Shown here piece by piece: positions 1 to 12,998 of a stretch of DNA of 64,000 nt. The notes under the pieces are model-generated. The model was given only the letters and a program-made list of their open reading frames with translations. It did no database searches and was not told where the DNA came from. The stretch spans positions 868,001 to 932,000 of the forward strand of contig JAYKKR010000006.1 of the NCBI GenBank assembly GCA_036971615.1. Direction: 5' to 3'. The first letter of the stretch is position 1. Each line of letters begins with the position of its first letter. The stretch is from Amyloporia xantha (Eukaryota; Basidiomycota; Agaricomycetes; Polyporales; Adustoporiaceae). A program made the translations under genes and the position numbers.

Positions 1-662
1 GCATCGAACAACCACATTTTCCGGTTGAATATTGCATATACACGCAGTGCAGCGAATACTATCAACAGAGGCAGAAAGTCCGCTGATTAACCTGAGGTCA
101 ACATAATGGAGCGCCACCTACTCACCGGTGGCACTAAAGAGAACGATGAGCTTTAGCGCCATCTGTACGCGCAAGCCAATCGCGCAGCTAATTGAGGTCC
201 ATCAGCGACTGCAAGATACAATACACATATAAGATATCTAACATCTGCTCAAGGAAAATTCAGACATAGATACAGACACCGCACTACATATGCACATACC
301 TTATCTGCCTGCCAGATATGCCACGATATCCGTTCAAGTAACTCTAAAATCATGTTCACCAACGCAGGATACCTGAAGCCGTAGAACAAGAGCGTCGCGA
401 GCGATTGCTCAGCCGTCCATATATGTTTAATTTCACGATCGAGAGTCAAGACAAAATCATAACACCACAGAGCTGAAGTCAAGATGAGCCATATGTCTAT
501 GTGAGGCGACAAAAATGGAACGTACTGGTTACTGAGTAGTACAAGCAGTTGCTGAGGTACAAGTAAAACTGGACGGAGCTTTGGAGATAGACGTGAGCAC
601 CATTTTACCACGACCGCATGCAAATACACGTACGCATAGGCTGTGTCTTTGGACGTCGTCAT
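1..662 (-). CDS. DUF6533 membrane protein, truncated by window edge
   Basis: This is the 5' part of a minus-strand gene of the Agaricomycete family DUF6533, whose members are predicted multi-pass membrane proteins of unknown function. The start codon is at 660-662. The family signature is visible as CYDFVLTLDREIKHIW followed by LLFYGFRYPALVNMI, encoded at about 310-475. An intron follows at about 300. A later exon at the window edge (about 1-60) reads FAALRVYAIFNRKMWLF, the second hallmark block of the family. The reading frame needs several short GT-AG introns, normal for this genome, and the first intron border near 480-600 is not certain. The 3' half lies outside the window. Three more family members are in the window, at 4.9-6.5, 31.5-33.0 and 39.8-41.3 kb. 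Confidence 0.8.
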
Positions 663-2127
663 ATATGAGGATTGGAGGATTGGGAAGATAGGTTTGACTC
701 TGAAGCTGCAGTTCTTGGAGTGCTGTGATTAAATGATTGTGAAAGTGAATTGTTCATCTATCGCCATGAGATGCCTGATGGCTCCTTGGGACCACCTTCT
801 TTTAACACTAAATTTGTGCTGGCAGGAATGGAACAACTGGAGTAAGTGATTCTGTGCTTCCACTTGGTGTCTTGACGATTGAAATGAGATGAACAGTCAG
901 ACGAATGCACTGCCCTCGACCACAAATGCTTGTCAATACAGCTCCTGGATTTTCTTCTCATTCCCCTCCTGCGCACAAGCGGGGGCGGTGCAACTCCCAT
1001 AACGTCGCATACGAGTCCCGCGAACACATGGACCGGTGAACGCTTTGGTAGCACGTAAAGACAGATAGAGGCGCCGTGCACTAGTATATGAGCAAACCAC
1101 TTACATTACGCGTTGCACGGCTTAGTTCGACTGCCGACAGGTGGTTTCATCGCTGTCACCTCACCATATGCAACCCTTCCACAATTCCAGAGTACTTGAT
1201 TTTGCGCTTGACTTCTGATTCGTGAAGCGAACAATTAGCTTCTGATTTGGGACAGCCTGCGTAATCGATGTCAGACAACGCCCACCGGGATTCTGCTCGA
1301 TCGGATAATATCTGCAATGTATATCCGTACAGCGTTGGGATCCGGAGCTTCGATAAAAATTCACATGCTATGCAGCAATTCAATTGGGATCGACGACATC
1401 GTCCCTCTGTCAGTCGTAGACGGCACCAATGTGGTATGTATCACACCTAATCCGTCGTAATGCGGACTCGCGGAGTCCATACCTTCCGCGGGCTCTACGA
1501 CCTGGCTCGGCTGAGATGGTCTTGGCTCAGTACTCATGCCAACCGTTAGTGTAAGTACCGCGCCGCGTACTCAATTGGAGAGAGGGGGTAAAAATCTCTA
1601 TTAAACACCTGAGTACTAAACGAAAATCAATACCGTGAACTTTCATGCATTGTCCTGACTCCTCTGGTCACATAAATTACAGCGTATATGCGAAGCCGCT
1701 CACCTTTGGATGTGAAATGATGTGCTTGCGATGCAGAAGGTGAGATGGCACGATTTTCCACCGTATGTTATACAAAAGAAATGATACATGAGCGTAGTAC
1801 ACTGTATAGAGCAGTCGGACGAACTTTTGCCAGGAGCCCCAAACGCGGTCGACTGATCACGGGAGCGTGTAATACGAATGTGACGGTACGCTGCGGCACT
1901 TGGACTGGACTGTCCTTCATTCTTACCTCGTCCTTGCTGCCATATGCTACAGCCTTTTCGGAAAACCTTGACCATATTTCTATCGAATATCACTTGTCTT
2001 TGCCATCCGCAATTCGTCTAGTTGCTGCCAGCATCGGACTGTGGTCACCACAATGCTGATGCATCCAGCGCCTTAACCCACCAGGTCTTAGGGCATCCAA
2101 TGTCAGTCCACGAAAGGCAGTAGTCCC
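663..2127. other. Intergenic, no recognisable gene
   Basis: Only short, overlapping reading frames on both strands are present. None shows family motifs, a plausible exon chain or a compositional signal of coding. The stretch presumably holds the promoter of the DUF6533 gene to its left and the upstream region of the F-box gene to its right. Confidence 0.5.
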
Positions 2128-2295
2128 TATTTCTCTTTCCGTCTCTCACTCGAACTTCGGATTGGCAGTGTGATTGGCGATCTGAGCGTAGTCAGAGCAT
2201 CCTCATTCGCAACAATCTCGGTATGTATTATCGCTATTCATCATCCCTTGTAGAACATAATTGACCACGGATCCGCAGCCTATTGCTCAGGCGTG

Positions 2296-3366
2296 ATGGA
2301 GGACTGCCCAGTTGAAATATGGTTCCGGGTATTCTCCATGGCTTGCACAGATGATGGCAGCACAGGCCGTTCACTCTCGCGGGTGTCAAGATATGTCCGG
2401 GCAACCTCCAGCGCAGTACGGCTGCAGAGCATCGCTGTAATCGGCTTCAATCAGCTGCAGGGATTCGTGGACATACTGGAGAATACACGTCCCGAGCTTC
2501 GTCGAGTCCGTCATCTCTGTATCTCTCACTACGACCCTCTCTATAGCGACCATGATCGAAAAGAAGTGGGCTCGTTGAAGACAGAGGATCTTGTCGAGGT
2601 ATATGCCCTTCACCAATATTGGCAGAAGGATAAGGAACAGCTCAGGCAGAGACTCCTCTTGGAGGTAGAGGGCGGTCTGCAGAAGGCGTCTGAATTCGTG
2701 TCGGAGCGCAGGAAGGCATTCGCAAGTAACATGCGGCGTGTCATGGCCCTCGTTGCCGGGAATTTGGAGACCCTCACACTGTTCATGGGCCCGTCGTATC
2801 CGGAGGCTTTGCATTCCACCGCATTTCCAGCTCTTCGCGAGCTCACCGTCCAGGGTGCCTTCCTGCTGCCAGAGTCGCTGCTACAGGCTGGTAACCCTAA
2901 AGTGGAGATGCTGCCCTCTCTAAGCCATCTGCACTTGATAGACTGTGCAGACCTGTTTGTCGCATTCCTTGGGCGGGTTCCTCAGCTGACGCATCTCCGC
3001 ATGACGGGAGCCACAAGCTGGCCCCCACGAATCCGAAGTGCATTGTCTACGGCAGTCTTTTCGTCGCCGATATTCGCACCGTCTGCCGGAACGATGACAG
3101 AATCGGACCTGCCTTACCTCCAGCGAGTCATTCTTCAAGTTCGAGGCAACGTTAGGCCAGAGCGTGGCAGTTGGATAGAGACGGTCACGATGCTGGCAAG
3201 GAGCGTCAAAGTGATTGTCTTGCGGGAAGCATGGGCAGACCAGTCGTACGGATTTCCAGAGGCGAAGAAACACTGGATTGAGAGGATTGTTGGCGCGGAA
3301 GGGTGCTGGAGAGCACGACCAGAAGCTAGCAATCGTCGACCGAGGCTGGCTTATGGCCTTGATTAA
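2296..3366 (+). CDS. F-box protein, copy A of inverted duplication
   Basis: A single-exon gene of 356 codons. The N-terminus (MEDCPVEIWFRVFSMACTD, then a serine/arginine-rich stretch) is the F-box-like start common to the expanded polypore F-box family; such proteins normally act as substrate adaptors of SCF ubiquitin ligases through Skp1. The rest is leucine-rich, with segments such as LPSLSHLHLIDCADL suggesting degenerate leucine-rich repeats. The ATG at 2296 is preferred because the in-frame GTG just before it is not a eukaryotic start. The protein is roughly 87% identical by eye to the copy at 24449-25483, but has a longer, unrelated C-terminal tail. The substrate is unknown. Confidence 0.85.
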   Translation: MEDCPVEIWFRVFSMACTDDGSTGRSLSRVSRYVRATSSAVRLQSIAVIGFNQLQGFVDILENTRPELRRVRHLCISHYDPLYSDHDRKEVGSLKTEDLVEVYALHQYWQKDKEQLRQRLLLEVEGGLQKASEFVSERRKAFASNMRRVMALVAGNLETLTLFMGPSYPEALHSTAFPALRELTVQGAFLLPESLLQAGNPKVEMLPSLSHLHLIDCADLFVAFLGRVPQLTHLRMTGATSWPPRIRSALSTAVFSSPIFAPSAGTMTESDLPYLQRVILQVRGNVRPERGSWIETVTMLARSVKVIVLREAWADQSYGFPEAKKHWIERIVGAEGCWRARPEASNRRPRLAYGLD

Positions 3367-3608
3367 TTATCTGTGAAAGTCCGTCTTAGCGTCGATGAGC
3401 GTCGTACGTGTTTTCTACAATTAACGAGATGTTTTCAAGTGTGTACTGTTCTCCAGTTTCGGACATAAATTAGCATATGTTCGCTCGCCGACATGGTATT
3501 TCCAATCATTCCTATTTTCCGCGGAGTACTAGGGCTGCAGGTCAATGCCTTTCTTTCATCACGGACTAAATCTCCCACATGCAGGATATCGAGCCCACCG
3601 CTGTGAAT

Positions 3609-4206
3609 ATGACGATCCCGATAACCGCCTCGTTTGCAAGCAATATGGGCTGGTTCACTGGTCTCTCCATCATTGTTCTAGCACCAGCCTCTCGCTCTAT
3701 GTTCCGCTAGCCCAGGTCGGCTTATCACGGTAGGTACGCTGCCAGACTATTGGCTTCTGACTGATCGTCATGACATACATTCAAAGCATACTTATAGGAA
3801 ATCTTACTGCACGGTGTGCGCGTTTGACAAACGTTCATGCCATTGACCAAGCTGACGGTGAATCACAGATGCCGCAAACATTTTATGGGACTATCAAATC
3901 GGACGCTTTGACCGAGGCCGTCAGCAAATTGACCAGTGCCTCCTTCGCTCTCGAAAACACCTTAATGATGACACACTCTGCAGGTCTAGACATCGCTGTG
4001 GAAGTGCTCTCCACCGCAGACATGGCGGCCACATCGACTATGCGAGAGTATCGCAGACCTCCGGATATAGAACTTACTCTGGCATCCTGGGGAGTGACAA
4101 GATATCCGTGACGTTTCTGGATGGCGTTAACATCAATGGGACGATTGTTGGAGGCCCTTCGCGTAATCAGAGCATCGTTGGGACTGGAGACTGGACGTTG
4201 TCATAA
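3609..4206 (+). pseudogene. Decayed copy of small hypothetical gene
   Basis: This is the left-arm counterpart of the open gene at 23541-24137. The shared blocks are clear: DGESQMPQTFYGTIKSD, then THSAGLDIAVEVLS, then SGYRTYSGILGSDKISVTF and the C-terminal GTIVGGPSRNQSIVGTG, ending at the TAA at 4204-4206. In this copy the frame changes near 4040, after ADMAATST, and the N-terminal part has in-frame stops (for example around 3710). The intron donor position is retained near 3733. It is therefore judged inactive, while the partner in the right arm is open. Confidence 0.75.
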
Positions 4207-4862
4207 GTGGCGTAAGCAAATCGTACTTATCACATATTTAGGCTGCGGCCTACGGCCAGTACAATATTGTTAAGGCGCTGCACACATATCAATGCCAAGA
4301 GAAGATCATACTTGAGTATTCTCGACCGGAATTGTACGACGGCAAATTCTTCAAGTTCATTTTGAGCTAGAGCGTAGCCATTGGATGGAGGCGATGAGGA
4401 CGCTTGTAAGCGACTCGGAATTTCTATAGTTTAACGTTCATATGCATGTTCATCCCTTCCGAGTCAAGATCACTGGCACCAGCTTCTTCAAATGAAATTG
4501 CGTACCACTCGCCCAGGATTGCAGGCTTCGCCAAAATACGTCAAATACCTATATACGTGTTCCTGAGTGATAAATCCGATATCTTTCCTATTACAAGAAA
4601 CTTTTCAGGAAGGTCTGTGCCAAACAAACCTGCATCGCATGACGTCGAATCAAGTATCAAAGATGCCACGGACTCTGCTCGTGGAATCATCAAGTCCTAA
4701 CCTTTCACTGAGACCGCCAGCGGATTCACCACTCCTTCGCTTTCGACGATACCGGCTAGTAGCGTCATATTCCGTAAAACTAGACATTTCGATATGTCTG
4801 TCGTTATACCCGATGGTAAACACTCCAGTGCATCCCGCTCTCCCTCCGGTCCTGTGCGGGCT

Positions 4863-6515
4863 TCAAACATCGTTTTCATCAGCTCGTGCGCCCATATCCT
4901 CATCAGCTTGTACATTGACGTTCTCAGGCTCCTCCAACTCCTCATCAATGACATTGACTTCCTCCTCGGGGCTAGCAAATACAATTGTCCTCAGCACATG
5001 CGAGAATGATGCGTGCGAGTCTCCCGCAGAAACCTTGCGTAAGTTTAACAGAAGCCGTGATAGCAGAACGGACGTCAATCTTCCATGAGCGGAAAGGCTT
5101 GTGAGACCGGAGCTGACAGGAGTGAAGGAGAGCCCTACGTAGAGATCCAAGTCGATACGGGATCTATGTACTATTATAGGAAGTTCGTTGAGTCGTTTGG
5201 GCCGCATGTAGGTAAGAACTTAGCTCACATCCGATTCACGTCCTAGCCCAATTCCTACCACGTTGAGTATGAAGAGAATGCTGTGTGGGAAACGTTGCAG
5301 CACACTAGCATCGGTCACACGCATCAGTAGTAGCTCACCTGAAATACGCGGCAGCTATTTGTTGGCCAGTGAACATGAGTATCTTGTACAGGTTGAATGG
5401 AACGTACTATCCTCCACAAGAACGGTGCTGAGTCTTGTCTGTATATCCAGTCCGGCAGGTCGTCTTAGTTTCATCCAGGTGAGGACCAAAACTATGCCAT
5501 CGAATAGCACGAAGAATGCCCTAGAGACATCTGTCCCTATAGCCAAGTTTGGGTCAAAGCAGAGAAATAGTTTCCAATGGACACTTACAGCTGCTCATAA
5601 CGCATCAACGAAGCATCAGTAGACACAGGCACGTGCTGCTAGTACTCACTCTTCGTACACAGTGACAATAGCACTGCTCTTGAAACTGTAACCACATGCA
5701 CCATGCGGCCAATAATCCAATAAGGCTGGACGCATGAGGGAATACGTATACTGTAACATATTAAAGGTCCTCGGTGAATATACGCGAGTAGCAAAAGCGC
5801 AGCTCACGATGGTTGCAGCAGGATTGGCCAAGCCCATAAGGAGCATGATGGCGAACAACCACCTATTACGGTCAAAAATCGCATACATACGCAGTGCGGT
5901 GAATACTGTGGCACAAATGTCAACTAATGGATGGGGCCTCAGTCTCTCACGCACTTGCAACACTTGTCAGAAAGATGCCGCCGCAGCATAGATTGGTGAC
6001 CACACCAACCATACAGCTGAAAACAAACTGTGTTGTAAATACGTAGCACAAGACGGATATTGTATACGGTTCTGACCTCTATAATCATATATTAGCGGAT
6101 AAGAGCAGACTCGTGAACAATCCAACACTTACCCAGTTTGACTGCCAACGTGGCCATCGGATTGAATCCGTAAACATGAGAATGGTCACAGTGAAGAGCG
6201 TCATATATCTGAAGATATAGAAGAATACTACGGTGAATGATTGCCTAGCACGCCATATGTGCTGAACTTCGTCTGTAAAAGTCAAACAGTAATCAAAGCA
6301 ACACAATGCTAAACCCATGTTAGCGCATTGCCTGCTCTAGCATGACATTGATTAACCTGTTGCGGAGAAATACATATAGCCCTCTGTATAGCTTTCAAAG
6401 CATTAGATGGGTATTCGACAATGATCATACAGATAAGTAGGCTTAAAGTAGCGGACATCACTTACACAGTCTTGGCCGCAGAATCATCTTGGACGGCTTG
6501 GACCTGACTAGACAT
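4863..6515 (-). CDS. DUF6533 membrane protein
   Basis: A full-length family member. The start at 6513-6515 gives MSSQVQAVQDDSAAKT; a GT-AG intron then joins to the signature exon CCFDYCLTFTDEVQHIW with FFYIFRYMTLF. The next blocks are TALRMYAIFDRNRWLFAIM (about 5890), SSAIVTVYEE (about 5660), a segment ending LVLTWMKLRRPAG (about 5470) and the C-terminal SRLLLNLRKV followed by an acidic tail that ends at the stop at 4863. All expected family blocks are present in order, so the gene looks intact, although exact exon borders were not all resolved. Several hydrophobic segments suggest a multi-pass membrane protein. The function of DUF6533 is not known; the family is strongly expanded in wood-decay fungi. 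Confidence 0.8.
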
Positions 6516-9500
6516 CCTGGCGCAAAGGAGAAAATGGACCCATAATATTCATGAACGACACTACAGATCTTTATAAGCTCTAGTGAATTCATCATCATAA
6601 ATGGCGTACCGTATGATCAAGCCATCAATATCCAATGGATGTTTAGAGCAGAACTTGATACAGTCACCCGCTGTTCAAGTTCATCTATCGCTGAAACATG
6701 ATTGAATATTTGCGAAGATTTGCCTTCCAACTCAAGTCAGAATGGCGCTGTTATATCATGCAGTGGGCGTACTTACCTAACGAAAGAACGGAGACTATGG
6801 CGACGTAAATGCCACAGACTTCATATTTACAGTTCCACGGGAAACAAGTAGCACGAAGGTACGGACTTGAATGTCGAGCTGTACGAAGAGTTAGATAGAT
6901 GAACGAAGGGAAGACCTTGAAGGGGCTTCAGAGTTTGATTACTGTATGACACATTCCTGTTGAAACATGTGATGAGGACGCGCAGAATCAATCGTGAAGA
7001 ATGTTGTTGAACATTATTCATGATGACCATATCTGCATATCGGAGAATCACTGTGGGAACGTAGAGCCGAAAATGCACTTTCTCTACCTGCGAGCTCTTC
7101 CAGTCCTGTAGCGCTTCATCCGCAAGGAATCAACACCACGGATAGCAGCTGGGAGGGGGACTGTCCATGACTTCACCTAGCTTCACCTAGGCGTGTCACT
7201 GCTACCGTTTTGCAGTATCGGCGAGTTTCCTATGTTGTTTCCCTCCTCGGCTCACGGTCCGAAATTGACTTAGTAGCACTGCCGCACCATTGTAACAGCC
7301 TGTGTGTAACGCTCTGTCAGCAGTGAGTGCACAGAGCTGTTGTAAATTGACAGTCACAACGAACGGTCAAGCTCCGACCGCACAACTTCTCCCTTGACGC
7401 TGCCTCGGACATCGCAGTTCAATCTGATGGTAAGATACGGGAAGCACGTTGCATGTCGTCTTCCAGATAGCGATGGGCTAGAATGTGGACAGTGCGGGTA
7501 GGAGCAAGGAGCAGTGCAAGAGAGGACCGTGAACAGGCTTCTTCCCGCCCTCTTCGGAAGGTGGAGGCCTGACTCTATGCTATATTTCAAGTAGCATCAT
7601 GTCAACGAAGGAACGATATATCGTCACATGTGAGAGAGGAAATGAAAGAGCTCCACTTATATTATGCACATCGATCGGACAGTCTTTTATTGAGCATCGT
7701 GTGTGTTGCATTTCGAGAGATCAAGGGAGACTCGCCCTGTATCTATCAGCAATAAAGCATGCCTTGTTGCGCTTGTAGCTTGTGCTGTAACACGGCCTTG
7801 TCTCGTTGATGCCAAGTCATGCAGGTCGCTTACCATATACATGGCTGATACACGGATCAACATCAATAAGATACATGGCGAAAGATCGTGTTCACGACGT
7901 CGTTTGGGATACAGAATGTATACCACGTACCTAACGGTCATGAAGAGTGCCGAGAACAGGAAGATGTTGATGTACATAGATGCTGATCGACCATACGCAT
8001 CGTCAAAAGTGGTAGATGAATATGAAATGCTCATTCAATTGAAAACCCTAGAATATGTAGCACAATCGATATGCACCAAAAGTCAGCATTGAATCTACTG
8101 CAGTTAGACTTTATGTGGGATGTCTGCTTGCCTGCAGAAGAAAAGGATCGTGTTGCGTTGCCACAAATTGGAGCCGCGTACAGGCCGAGACCACTTCGCT
8201 ATCGGGAGAATGTTGATCTGCGAATACTGCTTGCTAAAGGAAATCCAGTCACTCATGGCGACACGTCAAATCGAGTGGCATATGTGGGACCGTCACCACA
8301 TTTGGCGCATTGTCAGTGAATATAATGGAATATTACCATCGCACTTCGTTGAAAAATACTAAGAGGCCGGGTGTACTTTATCATTGCAAGTATGGACGAC
8401 AAGGGGATAGAGGCGCTACGGATCACATATGCGAGGGGGCAGATATCTGATGGAAACAATGTAAGCAACACTAAATGAAACGTGGAGACTTCAGCATTGC
8501 GTCGTACCTGGACCCGACTCAGTAACCTCATCGCACATCCATTTCTCACGGCAGCAGCAACCATATAATTGAGTAGCCAGGTTTTGCTGGTATTTCTACC
8601 AGACTCTGCGAGCACCAATAATATTAATATGGAGAACTGTTACCTCACTGGCGCGAGGATGACTCTATACCGGACATCTCATCTAAATCAAGTTGTTTCT
8701 GCATATGGTCGGGTAAGTAGCACAGGTGCGAAGTCAAAAGAGCTTCACGCCGATACTAGTATTGGGGGCGCCGAATCATCCATATCGAAGCTAGTGTCTG
8801 ACGCTAAACTTCAGAAAAGCCACCAGTAGACGAAGAGGTCAACTCAGAAGCTGTAGGTCAACGACAAATGGCACAGAATAATAGGCATCCTTGTGGTAGA
8901 AACAGGATATCGAAGTATCGTAGCTATCCAATATTCAGTACTTCAGTACTCACACGGCGCTCAGCGCTTAGTACACCGTGACCATAGCGACATTTGCTAA
9001 AATGGGAAGGTGTGTGGCTGTGTAGGACTGTGTGCGCCACTCTCCCAATCCTCAGGCCTCTCAGTGACGAATCTCATCTTTCTGGACTTAGTTCTGGACA
9101 TTGTTCGATATGCTCCAGTCTGCCCTGGCTGCTAGTGAATTCAATCAAAAGCCTTATACACTCCCAGACCGAGAGATACTGGGTGTTTGACGCTCAGTAT
9201 CAACTTACGTTTCTCGTTACCTGATGTCTTGGCCCGCAAGCTGTCAGTATTAGGTCAACCTTCTGCAACTTGCGGGGCTCACCTTGACTGTGTATCTCTT
9301 TCACTGGAGGCACAGGATTTTGCTTTTACAAGTTCACCTTCGAAATCACAGTCGCAATCCTTTCCAAGGCGGATTATGTAAATGGGCCTTACCGACTCAC
9401 GCCCTATCTTAGGTGAGGTTCTAATTAGGTGACACCCCTGTTCTCTCGTGTCCACACTTCGCTACCTATAGGACTATTCTTGATAGTGCCTCTGCTGCAT

Positions 9501-11559
9501 TTGGTGGCCGTGCTGAGAAAGCGGAGCTGCATACTTACATCGGACAGAGCTTGATTCAGCTCTCACGGCTGTCCGAGGGGTACGTATCCACATTCTCGAA
9601 ATATCATCGCACAAATCGCTTGTATCAGTCGTGTCGATCGCACAGACGAAGGAGTCCTCGAGAAAAGCGGCTGCAGGCTGAGATAGGTGTTGGAGTGACC
9701 CGGTCCTCATCGATGCGTCTGCTGCAGTGCCCCCAGAAGGCAGGTGCATTGCTCCCTTTGCTACGCCTGTTGGCTATCAAAGTTCGCATGTATGTACATC
9801 ATTGAATGTGGACATCCATCCATAGCATATCTTGTACGTCGTCTATTCGGCTTGGGGCACGACTTGGCGCATATTCACATATCGATGCATTGCATCCGGG
9901 ACCTCGCAGTCATACTTCGGAGCTACAGTCATCTTCTGTTCTGTTCAAGCTGTTTATTACCGCAATGCCACACGCGTTACATGCATGTATCATGAAGTGC
10001 AGTTCGTGTCCATGCATATTCGCTGAGAACTCCTCTTCAGGCGTCACCGCGAAACGTGTGGATATAAACAAGGCACTTCTCAATTGGTCGATCAGCTTAT
10101 TCAGGGACCTAGGTACAATCTGTCAGTAACGCAAAGCATCCTGTCAAACGTATTTCAGGGCACTGTGGATCCTCGCTGTTCTATCTGACATTCACTGCGA
10201 TCTTTTCGTCTTTATCTCAACATTTGTTCATTCTGGGAAAATAGCACTCCGGAGAACGCTGTGCTATACCAATCTCACGTCCACATGCATAGTTTGGGGA
10301 CACTGCGACAGAACTCACCGTCTGGTTCTCAACATTGCACCGCAGTTTAACTTCCCGAATCTCCGAAGGCGTGGCGATACCCACAGTGGCATTGACATCG
10401 TGTTCGCGGCCTGCTGGATATGGTCAGAATAGCGTGTGGTTTCGGTCCCGAGCGTGGCGTTTGATCATCTCTGCGATCATGCACACCGCGCTGAGGCATT
10501 GCGCAGAGTACCAGGAGCATGGCTGGCTGAAGGCCGGGTGTCCGAGCGAGCTGACAGTGCCGGAACGCAGAAACATAGTATGATGGACCGAGACGTCAGC
10601 GGGCCGCCTGCATCTCATCGGCGCTAAGGTTCAGGCGGATATGTAAATGTTCTCCCCTTATTGTTCTCCTTGCCTTCGCGTTAGCACGTAGAAGAGAACG
10701 GGCGGTTTCTCTTTCTTCTGAACGCCGTGGTATTTCGGCTCAGGTGGAGTGAGTGCGGGTGGGATAGTTCTCCGTGTCTGGGTGTCGGAGAGCGATGTGC
10801 AGAAATCAGGAATCTAGCACGTCTACCTTGCAGCATCCATGAGGCCCAGACCCTTTCTGTAGTGATTCTCAATAAGTAGGACTTAGTAAACTGCTTCGAA
10901 GAACGGCACGCTGCATTACTCATACCCACACTCATTCCATCCGGAACCGGTATTCCCGTTCGCGCGCATTAAAGGTCACAGCTAGAATGAGTAGTGTGGA
11001 ACGATACACGAATATATACAAAGAATGAAATAATAATAGTGTCTTTCCTTGCCTCGTAGACCGAGTGCGGGAAACGACCAGTAACAAAGATAGCTATGGT
11101 AGACAGTGAGCAATTATACGGCGCGACTGTGGTACCAACTAAGAGTAAAACGAAGAGTACGTAGTAATGAGTAATGAGTATCACAGATAGCTCAACAGGG
11201 ATCAGAAGGCCGAAGGGGATCCAATGAGTAGGCTGTAGTGTAAGGAGCGATGAGTTGTAGGAAAAGGAAATCGAGAGCGAACGAAGTCTACGGAAAATCT
11301 AGGCTATGGAAGATTGTATAAAAGAATGTGAAGGGATGATACAAAACGAATGAAATGGATGTGATATAGCTACAGAACGCGAGTAGATTTTGCGCAGAAC
11401 GCGTAGATGTGTCGGGATTGCATGGCATAATACCATACCGCCTGTGAGCATAGCATAAGGGACCTGGAGACGATCTTCTCAGTATAGTACTGAGACCACG
11501 CAGAAGGGGACTCACTATACACAAGGGATTCCACCATAGAGATGCCGACTTTTGATCTT
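6516..11559. other. 5-kb gene-poor stretch with possible gene debris
   Basis: I find no intact gene. Short hydrophobic reading frames occur around 7.7-9.2 kb on the minus strand and at 9.4-10.0 kb on the plus strand. One fragment near 8980 (ANVAMVTVY, minus) resembles the SSAIVTVYEE block of the neighbouring DUF6533 gene, so part of the stretch could be remains of that family. The direct repeat CTTCACCTAG occurs twice in tandem near 7173-7192. Nothing here supports a confident call. Confidence 0.4.
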
Positions 11560-12873
11560 TCAAGCACGACGAAGCAGCAAGGTGACAACACGCGTCCTCT
11601 TCACCTCCAAGCCCGTCTTGCCGAAGTACCGTTCCGACTCGAATGACCACTTGAGGCTACCGGTGATCCAGTCGGCGAGCCCGCTAATGTAGATCTGAAC
11701 CTGACGATCGAGCTCTGGTCCCCAAGAAGGCAAGTTCTCCTGAAGGAGGTGGAAACGATCGATACTGTGCTTGCAGAGATCGCCTACGAAGTCGACTGCG
11801 GACTGCAGGTCGAGGCCCTGCTGATTCTGCACGACCACAATCATGTTATGTGTATCGCCTGTTATATAGAGCCTTATTGTTAGCCAACGCGCTTCCACGA
11901 CTAAGGCCCGCATCCCGACTTACCCTTTGACTGCTCCACATTGTATGAGAAAATGTCCTGAGAACAAAAGCAAGGTCAGGTCAGCTGGATACATCCTGAT
12001 AATCTATCGTTCGGTACGAACATTCGACCACTGTGGGGATGTATCAGTAAGTACTCGTTACCGTGTACGAAACAAAAGGGACTGACGGTAACGAGATCAT
12101 TCGCGGCCTCCTCGAGCCCACGGATGATCGGGTGGTCCATGACTTCCCACGGCAGGTCGAGCTTGTCGGGTTGTTACGTCAGCCTGATGATCCGGTCAAT
12201 TTTCGGATGCTCTTACATTGTTCGCATATTCAATCAACGCCCAGCAGGGCTTGCAGCCGCTCGTGTCGCGCCTGATGGCAATGTATGACTCCAAGTCCGG
12301 AACAACGCCGTTCTCGCGGTCCATAGCCTGCTGAGTGACTGCCTGGAAAAACATGTCGAACGTCTCGATGAAACGCTGTTGGGCTCCCGGAGACCCGGTC
12401 GCGATGAGACGCAGCCAATAACTGTGGGCGCGAATGTCAGACCAAACACAATTGCACAGGAGTGAAACTTACTCTTTGGTCATCTTCCCAACGCGCGACG
12501 TGGGTCGGGAGTTGTTCGGGTGATAGAGAACGTCAAGGACGGAAACCGCTGTGCCGAGAGTACCCCGATCGTCCATTTCGTCCGAAAGGTTGTCGAGGTG
12601 GAAGAGGTAGTTCATGAAGTCGCAACACACGCGCAACTGAGGGTACCCCACAGAAGGATAACACATCGACGTCAAGTAGCCCGCCTTGAGGCCATGGAAC
12701 GCGTCGCGCTTCTTCTGGCTCAGGTAGCCTCCGTGGAACAACCAACGCTTGGATTCGACGCTCGCCTGCTTCCAGTGACGGTTACAGTGCACTGGGATCG
12801 TGCAGTGCGAGACGAGGTCGGGAATGACGATCTTGGAAGGGCTGGCGACAGTCGAAGCAGTGACGGGCGACAT
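11560..12873 (-). CDS. Sesquiterpene synthase (class I terpene cyclase)
   Basis: Six exons (12873-12473, 12421-12217, 12161-12087, 12030-12022, 11957-11924, 11858-11560) give exactly 340 codons plus stop, the usual length for basidiomycete sesquiterpene synthases. These cytosolic enzymes cyclise farnesyl diphosphate with Mg2+ help. The Asp-rich metal motif is at residues 94-102 (DNLSDEMDD; Asn replaces the second Asp of DDxxD, as in one branch of the fungal family). The NSE triad NDIFSYNVE is at residues 230-238 and the diphosphate-sensing Arg-Tyr pair at 318-319. A nine-base exon encodes Trp-Ser-Asn, supplying the first NSE ligand; without it the motif is destroyed. The ATG at 12873 is chosen over an upstream in-frame ATG at 12957 because the family starts close to it. 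No P450 or other tailoring gene lies nearby; an MFS transporter lies 4.6 kb away. The product cannot be told from sequence. Confidence 0.95.
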
Positions 12874-12998
12874 AGTAAGATCAGCACGCGCAGTTGAGGA
12901 ACGACAAAGAAGGAAAGAGGACGAAAGAGGCAAAGGGAAGGATGGAAGGGGACGCAAAGACCGAGAGGCGTGAAGAACGACCTGAGGAGAGGGCGTGC

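Larger units (their letters stand above)
2128..4322 (+). repeat. Left arm of 2.2-kb inverted duplication
   Basis: This segment recurs in reverse complement at about 23434-25668. Homology starts in the 5' flank (shared motif ATCCTCATTCGCAACAAT near 2200), runs through the F-box gene and the small downstream gene, and ends past the shared motif GTTAAGGCGCTG near 4270. Noncoding flanks and spacers match as well as coding sequence, so it is a segmental duplication rather than two family members. The borders are estimated by eye to within about 20 bp. Confidence 0.9.

Noticed and set aside
7687..9224. Possible additional DUF6533 pseudogene
   Set aside because: Only one short resemblance (ANVAMVTVY) was found; the FDYxLTF and ALRxYAI blocks are missing, so it is not called.
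12520..12897. 125-codon plus-strand frame
   Set aside because: It is antisense to exon 1 of the sesquiterpene synthase, whose motifs and splice structure are convincing.
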